NCBI RefSeq assembly: GCF_030815255.1
Contig: NZ_JAUSWN010000016.1
Span: 1-64,000 of the forward strand
Direction of reading: 5' to 3'
Length of the DNA: 64,000 nt
DNA from: Hathewaya limosa
Lineage (GTDB): Bacteria > Bacillota > Clostridia > Clostridiales > Clostridiaceae
Below, one piece after another: positions 18,239 to 27,425 of this stretch (positions within the stretch are counted from its first letter, which is position 1; every line of letters starts with the position of its first letter). The notes below the pieces were generated by a model. It ran no database searches, was not told the origin of the DNA, and saw only the letters and a program-made list of their open reading frames with translations. A program made the position numbers and the translations under genes.

Positions 18239-21007
18239 TTATTTTATAATAATATTTATTATTTTGTTCCAGTCATTTAACCATTTTTCAACGACATCAT
18301 TATATTTTACTGTTTTTATATCTTTAATTTCTTTCTTTACATTTTCTACAAGTCTTGGATTGTCTATATCTTCTTTTAATTGTTTTATATTATTAACTAA
18401 ATTGTTTATTTTCACTTGTTGGACTTTATCAAGTTCTGCTGACCATGTTTTTCTATAACTATCTTCTATAACATCTTTAACAAGCTTTCTTCCTTCATTA
18501 ATATCAGCTTGTAATTTAGTTATATTACATTTATTTATGGACTCTACTATTTGAACAAATATAGGATGTTGTTTTGTATCAACTTGTTTTGAAAATTCTC
18601 CAATGGCCCAATCTAATGATTTTGGTAATTTACTAATAGCCTTTCTAGCTTCTTTTATTGACTCTTGAGTTCCTATTTTTAAACATTTTATAGTTGCATT
18701 ATATGCCTCTTCATATAACTTATCCACTGGTTTTACATCCGGTTTTACATCTGGTTTTGCATCTGGTTTCACATCTGGTTTTGCATCTGGTTTCACATCT
18801 GGTTTCACATCCGGTTTTACATCTGGTTTTACATCTGGTTTTACATCTGGTTTTACATCTGGTTTCACATCCGGTTTTACATCTGGTTTTACATCTGGTT
18901 TTACATCTGGTTTTACATCTGGTTTTACATCTGGTTTTACATCTGGTTTTACATCTGGTTTTACATCTGGTTTCACATCCGGTTTTACATCTGGTTTTAC
19001 TTGTTCCTTAGATTTAAGTACACACTTAAATTCTTTATTTTTCTCAATTTTACCATATGCATCAGTTTTAAAATTAATTTCTTTGCTATTTGAATCATAT
19101 CTATCATCTTTTAATGAAAGTTTAAAATTCATAAATGCCATCCAATTTGGAATCTTATATTCCACGATCCCTTCTTCATTAGAAGTCAAATATACTGGTT
19201 TCTTATCTTTATGGCTATAATCATTATCCAATTGAAATTTAACTCCAACTAATGGTTGACCATTGTTATCCACTACTTTAACATATAAACAGCCCTTATC
19301 TAATTCCTGTGGAGTTGATCCTTTTTCTACCAAATTTTTTATTGCTTTTTTAACTTCATCAACTTTTAAATTAACCTCTTCTTGAGTGGCATCTTCCTTT
19401 AAAAGTACAGTTTTAGCTGAATCTATTAATTTCTTTAATGCATCATAACTTTCATTTGTATAGTTATTTTTATCTTTGTTTTCTCCATCTTTTATAATAT
19501 TTTCTAAATTTGATTTATCTACTTTATTTATCCCTTCATTCTCTGTAAGAATAAACTTTATTTCTTCTTCACCTGTTGCTGCTTTTCCATTGATTTCGCA
19601 AATTTCACTTTTGCCATTTGTTTTAAAGCTAATGTTTTCTCTATTAGATGTATATTTAGTTTTATCAGAAAGTGTTATTTTATATTTCATGTATGAATCC
19701 CATGTCATAAGATTATGTTTAATAATCCCTTGGTCACTCGACTTTATCGTTTTTAATACATTTCCAAATGAATTTTCAAGATTGAAACTTATATTATTTA
19801 AGGGATGTCCATTTTTATCTTCAACTTTAGCTGTTAAAACTTTTAAATTTATATCTTTTTCTATTGGTTGTTTATCAAATTCAGCTAATTCAGGATATAC
19901 TTTTTTATCTTCCCCCTTTTCAAGTCTTGTTATATTTTCTTCCGCAGCGGTTATTCTAAGCTCCGGAATATATTTTTTTAATTCAGATGGAAGTAAATCA
20001 AATGCTTTTCTTGCTTCCTTTACTTTTTCCTTATCTTTAAGAGTAATATAATTAGCTTTAAATGCATTGATTTTTTTATTTACCTTAATAACCTTAAATA
20101 AATTTTCTTTTTGATCTGCTATAGCTGTATTACTTAACCATAATTCTTTCTCATTTAATTTTGTTAGGTTCGTAAGTGGACTAATATCTTTTATCTTGGG
20201 ATTATTACTTAATCTTAATATTTCAAGATTTCTAAGATTTTTTAGACAACTAATATCATCCATTTCAGTAGAACTAATATCTAATTCTTTTAATTTTGTC
20301 ATATTAGAAATTGGACTTATATCTTTAATTTTATTATTTCCTAATAATAAAGTTTCGATCTCTTTTAAATTATTTAAAGAACTAATATCTTTTATTTCAT
20401 TATATGTCAAATCAACATATTTCAACTTAGGAAAATTACTTAATACTTTAGTATTACTTATTTTATTAAATCCTACATTTAAACTTTCAAGTTCAGTCAT
20501 TTTAGACAATGGTTCTAAAGATGTAATTTTATTATCTAATAGATTAATAATTTTCATCTTTGTTAGATTAGATAATGGAGTAATATCACTTATAAAATTA
20601 TCGTTTAAAATTATTTTATTTACATTTGTCAAATTTGATAAGGGAGTTAAATCTGATATTTCATTATATGGTAATAAAATTCTTTTAGCATCTGTAGCAT
20701 ATTGAAGTCCTTCTATATTTTTAACAAATACGTTAAATTCATATAAATCGTAATGATCTCCCTCTGAATAATATACTTCTTCTAATCCTTTTAAACTCTC
20801 TTTTGTTAATTGTACATACTCTGGTTTTCTGTTTATTAAACATCTTACTACCCAATTTAAAAGTGTATCTTGTATTATATCCTTTTCCTTAGGCTTTACA
20901 AGTTCATCCTTATTTATGACATATGCCATAACAAGATGTTGTCCAGTAAATGAAAATATCATAGCAAATGATATTAATAGTGCAATAAACGTTGATTTTT
21001 TGCGCAT
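18239..21007 (-). CDS. Secreted leucine-rich-repeat protein with KPDV repeat
   Basis: 922 residues. The signal peptide (residues 1-29) ends near VMAYV. Roughly eight internalin-like LRRs of 22 residues (ISDITPLSNLTNVNKI and similar) span about 100-290. Two similar beta-domains with the pattern 'DNNGQPLVGVKFQLDN ... GIVEYKIPNWMAFMNFKLSL' follow, separated by a FIVAR-like three-helix segment. Then comes a tandem KPDV stretch and a charged helical tail. No LPXTG or other anchor is seen. Short motifs (KARKAFDLLP and EARKAISKLP) hint at a duplicated helical module. Probably a surface or secreted adhesin-like protein. Confidence 0.8.
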   Translation of the reverse strand: MRKKSTFIALLISFAMIFSFTGQHLVMAYVINKDELVKPKEKDIIQDTLLNWVVRCLINRKPEYVQLTKESLKGLEEVYYSEGDHYDLYEFNVFVKNIEGLQYATDAKRILLPYNEISDLTPLSNLTNVNKIILNDNFISDITPLSNLTKMKIINLLDNKITSLEPLSKMTELESLNVGFNKISNTKVLSNFPKLKYVDLTYNEIKDISSLNNLKEIETLLLGNNKIKDISPISNMTKLKELDISSTEMDDISCLKNLRNLEILRLSNNPKIKDISPLTNLTKLNEKELWLSNTAIADQKENLFKVIKVNKKINAFKANYITLKDKEKVKEARKAFDLLPSELKKYIPELRITAAEENITRLEKGEDKKVYPELAEFDKQPIEKDINLKVLTAKVEDKNGHPLNNISFNLENSFGNVLKTIKSSDQGIIKHNLMTWDSYMKYKITLSDKTKYTSNRENISFKTNGKSEICEINGKAATGEEEIKFILTENEGINKVDKSNLENIIKDGENKDKNNYTNESYDALKKLIDSAKTVLLKEDATQEEVNLKVDEVKKAIKNLVEKGSTPQELDKGCLYVKVVDNNGQPLVGVKFQLDNDYSHKDKKPVYLTSNEEGIVEYKIPNWMAFMNFKLSLKDDRYDSNSKEINFKTDAYGKIEKNKEFKCVLKSKEQVKPDVKPDVKPDVKPDVKPDVKPDVKPDVKPDVKPDVKPDVKPDVKPDVKPDVKPDVKPDVKPDVKPDVKPDAKPDVKPDAKPDVKPDVKPVDKLYEEAYNATIKCLKIGTQESIKEARKAISKLPKSLDWAIGEFSKQVDTKQHPIFVQIVESINKCNITKLQADINEGRKLVKDVIEDSYRKTWSAELDKVQQVKINNLVNNIKQLKEDIDNPRLVENVKKEIKDIKTVKYNDVVEKWLNDWNKIINIIIK
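18734..19000 (-). repeat. 12-bp tandem repeat encoding KPDV/KPDA
   Basis: About 22 head-to-tail copies of a 12-base unit (ACATCTGGTTTT on the plus strand) with third-position variants C/T and two Val-to-Ala units (GCATCTGG). The pattern of variants repeats in blocks, indicating expansion by slippage or unequal exchange. It encodes an extended Pro-rich spacer. Confidence 0.95.
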
Positions 21008-21261
21008 AACCTTTTCTCTCCTTTATATATATATATATTGTATTTTATATACAAATTACGTCATTAATTTATATATTTCGCACACTTTTCTTAATATATC
21101 ATCTATTTTTATAATTGTAAATATTTTGGTTTATATACATTTTCTATACATATTTTAATTGCTATTTGAATTTTCTATATTTTATATTAATATTTAATAA
21201 ATATGTAAATTTAGATATTTTATAAGTTTTAAATAAAAAAAATATATTTTTATAAAGAAAA
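21008..21261. other. AT-rich promoter region of the LRR gene
   Basis: About 250 bases with a GGAGAG ribosome site beside the LRR gene start and long A/T runs. No further element was recognised before the htpG terminator. Confidence 0.35.
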
Positions 21262-21302
21262 ATATCCTATAAAATAGATTGTTTTCACTATTTTATAGGA
21301 TA
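21262..21302 (-). terminator. htpG terminator
   Basis: A perfect 16-base stem (ATATCCTATAAAATAG with CTATTTTATAGGATAT) around a short loop, starting about 45 bases past the htpG stop codon. Confidence 0.8.
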
Positions 21303-21345
21303 TATTCTCAACTTATATAAATTATATATTTTTTAACAAATTAGC

Positions 21346-23226
21346 TTATTTCATTATCTTACAAATATTATTTGTAAATTCCACAGGATCACTTATTTCT
21401 AGTCCTTCTATAAGTAATGCTTGATTATATAATAATTCTGTATATAACTTAAATTTATCTTTATCTTGTGTATACGCTTCTTGTAATGATTTAAATACAT
21501 CATGATTTGTATTAATTTCTAAAACCTTATCTGCTTTTATGTTTTGATTATTAGGCATAGAATTTAATACTTTCTCCATTTCAATTGAAACTTCACCCTC
21601 ATTAGCTAAACATACAGCATGATTTTTTAATCTTTTTGATGGTCTAACTTCCTTAACCCTATTTGATAACATTTCTTTCATATCATCAAATAACTCTTTA
21701 TTTTCTTTTTCCTCAACTTCATTAGATTTTTTCTCTTCTTCAGATTCTATACCTAAATCGCCACTTGATACTGATTTAAATTCTTTTTCTTTATATTTAT
21801 CAAGCATTTTTATAGCAAACTCATCTACATCTTCTGTAAAGTATAAAATTTCATATCCTTTATCTAAAACTAATTCTGTTTGTGGAAGTTTTTCTATTCT
21901 TTCAATTGACTCACCTGTTGCATAATAAATATACTTCTGATCTTCTGGCATTCTTGAAACATACTCATCTAAAGTAACCATCTTTTTCTCTTTTGATGAT
22001 GAGAACATTATTAAATCTTGTAATACTTCTTTATTTGCACCAAAGTCACTGTATACTCCATACTTTAACTGTAATCCAAATGATTCATAGAACTTTTCAT
22101 ATTTTTCTCTTTCATCTTTTAATAAATGTTCTAATTCAGATTTTATTTTATTTTTTATATTTTTAGCAATAAGTTTTAATTGTCTATCATGTTGTAAAAT
22201 TTCTCTAGATATATTAAGTGATAAATCCTCTGAATCTACTACTCCTTTTACAAATCCGAAATAATCTGGTAGAAGATCTCCACATTTATTCATAATTAAA
22301 ACACCATTTGAATATAACTCTAATCCTTTTTCATACTCTTTTGTATAAAAATCATATGGAGTTTTTTCTGGTATGAATAAAATTGCATTATAACTTACCA
22401 TACCATCAGCACTAATATGAATATGACTTAGAGGACTATCGAAACCATAGTGTTTTTCAGAATAAAAGTTATTATAGTCTTCATCTTTAAGTTCCTTTTT
22501 ATTCTTTCTCCATATAGGAACCATACTATTTATAACTTGTTCTTCTGTGTAGTCTTCATATTCATCTTTACTACCCTCTTTAAGTTTTTTCTCAGTTACA
22601 TCCATTTTTATTGGGTATCTAATAAAATCAGAGTATTTTTTTATTATTAATCTTAATCTATATTCATCTAAGTATTGATCAAAATTTTCTTCTTCTGTAC
22701 TTTCTTTTACCTTAAGTATAATTTCTGTTCCTACAGAATCTTTTTTACATTCTTCTATTGAGTATCCATCTGCACCCTTAGAATTCCATTTATATGCTTT
22801 ATCACTGCCAAAAGCTTTACTAATAACTGTAACTTCATCAGCAACTAAAAATGATGAATAAAATCCTACACCAAATTGACCGATTATATCATATCCATCT
22901 TTTAATTCATTTTGTTTTTTAAAATCTAAGGATCCACTTTTTGCAATAACTCCAAGATTTTCATCTAATTCTTCTTTTGTCATTCCTATACCAGTATCAG
23001 AAATTTTTAAAAGTCTATTTTCTTTATCAATATCTACTCTAATATAATAATTATCTTTCTCGAAGCTTAACGAATCATCTGATAATGCTTTATAATAAAT
23101 TTTGTCTATTGCATCACTAGCATTTGAAATAAGTTCTCTTAAAAAAATCTCTCTATTAGTATAAATGGAATTAATCATTAGATCTAAAATTCTTTTAGAT
23201 TCTGCCTTAAATTGTTTTGTTTCCAA
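21346..23226 (-). CDS. htpG: Molecular chaperone HtpG (Hsp90)
   Basis: 626-residue ATP-dependent chaperone. The GHKL ATPase domain has ELISNASDAIDK (about 31-42), DTGIGM and GQFGVGFYSSF; the middle and dimerisation domains are complete. Translation starts at TTG (METKQFKAES) with GGGGAGAG upstream; no nearby ATG aligns with the family start. A perfect CIRCE operator lies about 50 bases upstream, so HrcA control is expected. Single-gene transcript. Confidence 0.97.
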   Translation of the reverse strand: METKQFKAESKRILDLMINSIYTNREIFLRELISNASDAIDKIYYKALSDDSLSFEKDNYYIRVDIDKENRLLKISDTGIGMTKEELDENLGVIAKSGSLDFKKQNELKDGYDIIGQFGVGFYSSFLVADEVTVISKAFGSDKAYKWNSKGADGYSIEECKKDSVGTEIILKVKESTEEENFDQYLDEYRLRLIIKKYSDFIRYPIKMDVTEKKLKEGSKDEYEDYTEEQVINSMVPIWRKNKKELKDEDYNNFYSEKHYGFDSPLSHIHISADGMVSYNAILFIPEKTPYDFYTKEYEKGLELYSNGVLIMNKCGDLLPDYFGFVKGVVDSEDLSLNISREILQHDRQLKLIAKNIKNKIKSELEHLLKDEREKYEKFYESFGLQLKYGVYSDFGANKEVLQDLIMFSSSKEKKMVTLDEYVSRMPEDQKYIYYATGESIERIEKLPQTELVLDKGYEILYFTEDVDEFAIKMLDKYKEKEFKSVSSGDLGIESEEEKKSNEVEEKENKELFDDMKEMLSNRVKEVRPSKRLKNHAVCLANEGEVSIEMEKVLNSMPNNQNIKADKVLEINTNHDVFKSLQEAYTQDKDKFKLYTELLYNQALLIEGLEISDPVEFTNNICKIMK

Positions 23227-23274
23227 TTAACTCTCCCCTTTCAATAAAGAACCTAATTATATATTTTATAATTA

Positions 23275-23301
23275 TTAGCACTCTTTAAAGTTGAGTGCTA
23301 A
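23275..23301 (-). promoter_or_regulatory. CIRCE element (HrcA operator) of htpG
   Basis: TTAGCACTC-N9-GAGTGCTAA matches the CIRCE inverted repeat exactly in both arms with the canonical nine-base spacer, directly before htpG. Confidence 0.95.
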
Positions 23302-23488
23302 TATATAATTTTATATACCATATTTTTTTTATTATGTCAATGAAATTTTAAAAACTTCTTTAATTTCTTAACCATATTATATTATGTTAGAGGATATACA
23401 AGATATTCTTATTATATATTAAATAATACCTAAAATTCCTTATATATTATAAAATTGATTTAATTATATATCCTATACTAACTTTAAA

Positions 23489-23521
23489 AGGTCATTAATA
23501 AATTTAATCTATTAATGACCT
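23489..23521 (-). terminator. Terminator of the amidohydrolase gene
   Basis: AGGTCATTAATA pairs with TATTAATGACCT and is followed on the minus strand by TTTTAAAG. Confidence 0.75.
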
Positions 23522-23538
23522 AAAATGTTTAAAATTGC

Positions 23539-25203
23539 TTAATGTTCATATAAAATTTTACCATCTACCATAGTCATAATAACTTTAGTATCTTTAATTT
23601 CCTCTACTGGCCCTTGAACAAAATCACGATCTACTACTACTAAATCCGCTAAATTCCCTACTTCAATTGATCCTCTTATATCCTCTTCATGAGAGAAAAA
23701 GGCAGAATTCTTTGTCCACATAATTAAGGCCTGTACAGGCGTTATTCTCTCCTCTGCTCCCCATAAGTTACCTTCTGAATCAAGACGTGTTACTGCTGAC
23801 CACATTCCCAAAAATGGATTAAAAGGAACTACAGGACAATCTGAACTTCCACCTGCTACAATACCATTATCAAAGTATGTTTTGCATGGTATATTCTGAT
23901 GTGCCATTTCTTCATGTAATACCGGTGCCTCCCCTAACAAATGAAGCATAGTTGGTTGTAAGGCTACCCCTACATTTAATTCTTTCATAGTTTCCAATTG
24001 TTCCTTAACTGGCCAAGGATGATGGATAAGATAATGCCTTTTATCTTGTATAGGACTTATTTTATGTCCTTCCTTAAATCCTTCTAATGCCACATCTGCT
24101 GCCGCATTACCAACAGTATGTATTCCAACTTGCCATCCTAACTTATGAGATTTAACTACCATTTCTTTAAGTTCATCTTCTACAACAGTAGTAAATCCTC
24201 GAGTTGATGGATCTAACTTATAAGGTTTTCTCATAAATGCAGTTTTACTTGCTGGAATACCATCCAATGTTATTTTTACTGCATTTAACTTAAGCATATC
24301 ATTACCAAACCCTGTTGTAGTTGAAGCTTCATCTAACCTTCTTAGATGATCTTTAACTGATCCTACAGCTGTATCTAGATAATACATTAAACGTGCCCTA
24401 TATTTTAATTTTTCATCTTTATACGCCTTGAAATATGCACGCATTTGTTCAACACTTAAGTTAGCATCAATTACACCAACAATACCTTGTGATATTAACT
24501 CTTGTCCTATTACATTAATTGCTTCTACTAATTCTTCACTTGTAAGTGGTGGTATTACTTTTTGTACTAATCCCATAGCTGCATTTTCATATAATAGTCC
24601 ATTAGGTTCTCCATTTTCATATCTTCCAATTACTCCACCCTCTGGATCTGGAGTATCTTTTGTAATTCCAGCTAATTCTAAAGCTTTAGTATTTACAACT
24701 GCTACATGATAACAAAGTCTCATAAGAAAAACTGGATTATTTGGTGATACTTTATCTAAATCCTCACGAGTTGGGAATCTATCATCTTTCCAAACAGTGT
24801 TATTCCAACATTGTCCATTAACCCATTCTCCATCTTTTGTTACATCTACCTTTTCTTTTAATAGTTTTAAAACCTCATCTAATGAATTAGTACCTCTTAA
24901 TTCTACGTTCATCATATTTATTCCAGCAAAAAAAGCATGCATATGACTATCAATCATTCCTGGGATTACAACTTTTCCATTTAGATCAATGACTCTAGTA
25001 TTTTCACCTTTATACTTATTAATATCATTTGTATTGGTAACTTCAATAATTTTTCCATCTTTAATTGCAACAACACCCTTATCTAAAATAGGGAATTGAG
25101 TTTTTCCTTTCTTAATTTCATCAATAGTAATAGCTACTGTATATATTTTCCCATTAATTAAAATAATATCTGCATATGGATTCCATGTTTTAGAAATATT
25201 CAT
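23539..25203 (-). CDS. YtcJ-like metal-dependent amidohydrolase
   Basis: 554-residue amidohydrolase-superfamily enzyme. Metal-binding GMIDSHMHAFFAG follows the N-terminal beta-sandwich. Later come GIHTVGNAAAD and YLIHHPWP, GGSSDCPVVPFNPFLGMW, and the C-terminal AAGSIEVGNLADLVV-type segment. This matches the YtcJ/AepA group, whose natural substrates are mostly unknown. Start ATG is preceded by GGGGGAC. It stands alone between terminators. Confidence 0.88.
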   Translation of the reverse strand: MNISKTWNPYADIILINGKIYTVAITIDEIKKGKTQFPILDKGVVAIKDGKIIEVTNTNDINKYKGENTRVIDLNGKVVIPGMIDSHMHAFFAGINMMNVELRGTNSLDEVLKLLKEKVDVTKDGEWVNGQCWNNTVWKDDRFPTREDLDKVSPNNPVFLMRLCYHVAVVNTKALELAGITKDTPDPEGGVIGRYENGEPNGLLYENAAMGLVQKVIPPLTSEELVEAINVIGQELISQGIVGVIDANLSVEQMRAYFKAYKDEKLKYRARLMYYLDTAVGSVKDHLRRLDEASTTTGFGNDMLKLNAVKITLDGIPASKTAFMRKPYKLDPSTRGFTTVVEDELKEMVVKSHKLGWQVGIHTVGNAAADVALEGFKEGHKISPIQDKRHYLIHHPWPVKEQLETMKELNVGVALQPTMLHLLGEAPVLHEEMAHQNIPCKTYFDNGIVAGGSSDCPVVPFNPFLGMWSAVTRLDSEGNLWGAEERITPVQALIMWTKNSAFFSHEEDIRGSIEVGNLADLVVVDRDFVQGPVEEIKDTKVIMTMVDGKILYEH

Positions 25204-25379
25204 TTTTAAGTTTGTCCCCCTTAATATGTTAAACCTACTTTATAACTCTTTTATAACATTATCTATGAGAACTTTCAATATATTCATACAATGCTTTACA
25301 ATTAATTCACTGTATTACACTATTTTTTCTAAAATATGTATTTAATTTCAAATTTCTTTAATTCTATGCATTATAGAAA

Positions 25380-25410
25380 TAAAAACTATGGCTAGGAACC
25401 ATAGTTTTTA
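25380..25410 (-). terminator. Terminator of the 133-residue hypothetical gene
   Basis: AAAAACTATGG pairs with CCATAGTTTTT around a seven-base loop, just downstream of the hypothetical gene's stop codon. Confidence 0.8.
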
Positions 25411-25423
25411 TTTTACTTAGAAT

Positions 25424-25825
25424 TTATTTCAACTTATTTACATATAATTTTCTATCAAGAATATCGATTAAGGTATATGCCATACAATCCATTCCAAAAT
25501 TGAAATTATAATTTATTTTATCCTCTTCACTAATTTCTTCTATATTATTGACATAATTATATTTTTTGTCTAATTCCGCTATATTACTATGTGATTGTTT
25601 TATTACTTTTTTCAACCATTTTTTTAATACTTGCTTTTCATTCTTACCTATCCCCATATTGCTACCAGTACTTTTAAGTAAACTTTTAAAATCATTGATT
25701 ACTTCTTTATATCCTTCATTATAAACAATTAACCATTTCTCATTATTTGCTTTTGCCTCTTCACTCTCTTCTGAATGTATAACTTCAATTCTTCTACATT
25801 GTTCTAGTATGAAACTTTTTTTCAT
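25424..25825 (-). CDS. Hypothetical protein, 133 residues
   Basis: Not recognised. Starting at the ATG at 25825 (GGGGGAC upstream) it encodes a soluble, mostly helical, charged protein beginning MKKSFILEQCRRIEVI, with a C-terminal NFNFGMDCMAYTLIDILDRK segment. No signal peptide or membrane span. An upstream in-frame start would add 23 residues but lacks a ribosome site. Single gene between purF and the amidohydrolase. Confidence 0.6.
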   Translation of the reverse strand: MKKSFILEQCRRIEVIHSEESEEAKANNEKWLIVYNEGYKEVINDFKSLLKSTGSNMGIGKNEKQVLKKWLKKVIKQSHSNIAELDKKYNYVNNIEEISEEDKINYNFNFGMDCMAYTLIDILDRKLYVNKLK

Positions 25826-25980
25826 ATTATAGTCCCCCGTCACTTTAATCATTTCAATTACTTTAGTAATATTTATATCGTTTATCACGTCCATATACTT
25901 TACTACATATATGTCTAAAACAGTTAATATATTTACAATATTCTAGATTATTTTCATATATATTTATTATAATTTCTTAT

Positions 25981-27348
25981 TTATCTTGGATATTTTCCAT
26001 TAAAACATCCTAAACAAAATCCATATTTTTTCTTATTAAAAATACTAATTAATCTATCTATACTTAAATATCTAAGACTATCCACACCTAAAAACTCTTT
26101 AATTTCTTCTACCGACTTATTAGCACCTATAAGTTCTCCTCTATTGTGTGTTGAAATACCAAAATAACAAGGATATTTTATAATTGGAGATGCTACTCTA
26201 AAATGCACCTCTTTAGCACCAGCTTTTCTTATACTATCCACTAAATATTTACTTGTATTTCCTCTTACTATAGAATCATCAACTACAATTACTCTTTTTC
26301 CTTTAACAATACTCTTTAAAGGATTTAACTTAAGAGCAACTTTTTTCTGTCGCATACATTGAGAAGGAACTATAAATGTTCTGCCAACATATTTATTTTT
26401 TACAAACCCTACCTTAAAGGGTATACCTGAAGCTTCTGCATATCCTTCTGCTGCTGGTATACCTGAATCTGGAACACCAAGTACAACATCTGCATCAATT
26501 TTTTCTTCTTCATAAAGTTTCTTACCAGCCATAACTCTTGATTCATAAACACTAAATCCATCTATTATACTATCTGGTCTTGCAAAATATATATATTCAA
26601 AAATACAAGTATTACATTGAAAATTTTGTTTTAATTTTATAGATTTAAATCCATTTTCATTTATTACAATCATTTCCCCAGGTTCTACATCCCTTATAAA
26701 TTCAGCTCCTAAACTTTCAAATGCACAACTCTCAGATGACAAAATATAATCTTCCCCAAGCTTTCCCATACACAGAGGTCTTATGCCATGTGGATCTCTA
26801 ACCCCTATTAATTTATTTTCTATAACAAATGCCAAAGAATAGGAACCTTTTACTAATTTTAAAGCTTCTAATATTGCCTCTTCTAAGTTCTTATTTTCTT
26901 GATTCATTTCAACTAATTTTAAAATCACTTCTGAATCTATACTTGTTTCAAATTTATATTTCTTATTTTGTAAACACTTTCTTAGTTCCCTTGCATTTTT
27001 TAAATTTCCATTATGGCCCATGGCAATAATATTATTTTTAAATTTTCCTAGAATAGGTTGAGCATTTATTTTTTCACTTAAACCTGTTGTAGAATATCTT
27101 ACATGTCCTATTCCAACATTTCCATTTAAAGACTGTAAGGTTTTATCATTGAATACATTACACACTAATCCCATATCTTTATAGTACTTTAAGCTTTTTT
27201 CTTTACATACTGCAATTCCAGCACTTTCTTCTCCTCTATGTTGAAGAGCACATAACCCATAATAAATCATAGTTGCCACATTAAAATTTTTGTTTGAATA
27301 TACTCCAAATATTCCACATTCTTCTTTCAATTTGTCTTCTTGAAGCAT
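25981..27348 (-). CDS. purF: Amidophosphoribosyltransferase PurF
   Basis: First step of purine synthesis (PRPP plus glutamine to phosphoribosylamine). The Ntn glutaminase Cys is visible as EECGIFGVY after a 10-residue propeptide when started at the ATG at 27348 (GGAGGAG upstream). The first in-frame ATG (27366) overlaps that ribosome site. The phosphoribosyltransferase motif VIVVDDSIVRGNTS is present, as are the four Fe-S Cys (QCNTC, KYPCYFG, FCLGCFNG). It is outside any pur cluster here, so it may be a second copy or relocated gene. Confidence 0.93.
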   Translation of the reverse strand: MLQEDKLKEECGIFGVYSNKNFNVATMIYYGLCALQHRGEESAGIAVCKEKSLKYYKDMGLVCNVFNDKTLQSLNGNVGIGHVRYSTTGLSEKINAQPILGKFKNNIIAMGHNGNLKNARELRKCLQNKKYKFETSIDSEVILKLVEMNQENKNLEEAILEALKLVKGSYSLAFVIENKLIGVRDPHGIRPLCMGKLGEDYILSSESCAFESLGAEFIRDVEPGEMIVINENGFKSIKLKQNFQCNTCIFEYIYFARPDSIIDGFSVYESRVMAGKKLYEEEKIDADVVLGVPDSGIPAAEGYAEASGIPFKVGFVKNKYVGRTFIVPSQCMRQKKVALKLNPLKSIVKGKRVIVVDDSIVRGNTSKYLVDSIRKAGAKEVHFRVASPIIKYPCYFGISTHNRGELIGANKSVEEIKEFLGVDSLRYLSIDRLISIFNKKKYGFCLGCFNGKYPR

Positions 27349-27368
27349 TTTTCTAATCTCCTCCATTA

Positions 27369-27415
27369 AAAGTAAAAAGTCATTGATATTTTAAGCATCA
27401 ACGACTTTTTACTTC
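27369..27415 (-). terminator. thiC terminator hairpin
   Basis: AAGTAAAAAGTC and GACTTTTTACTT pair, with an inner TTGAT/ATCAA extension, just after the thiC stop. The trailing T-rich strand overlaps the purF ribosome-site region, so readthrough could feed purF. Confidence 0.7.
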
Positions 27416-27425
27416 TACAAGAATA

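Noticed and set aside
18734..19000. Possible CRISPR array
   Set aside because: The repeats are 12-base in-frame coding units with no spacers.
18694..19011. Open frame on the plus strand rich in VLHLVLHLV
   Set aside because: It is the antisense shadow of the KPDV tandem repeat; no ribosome site and no family.
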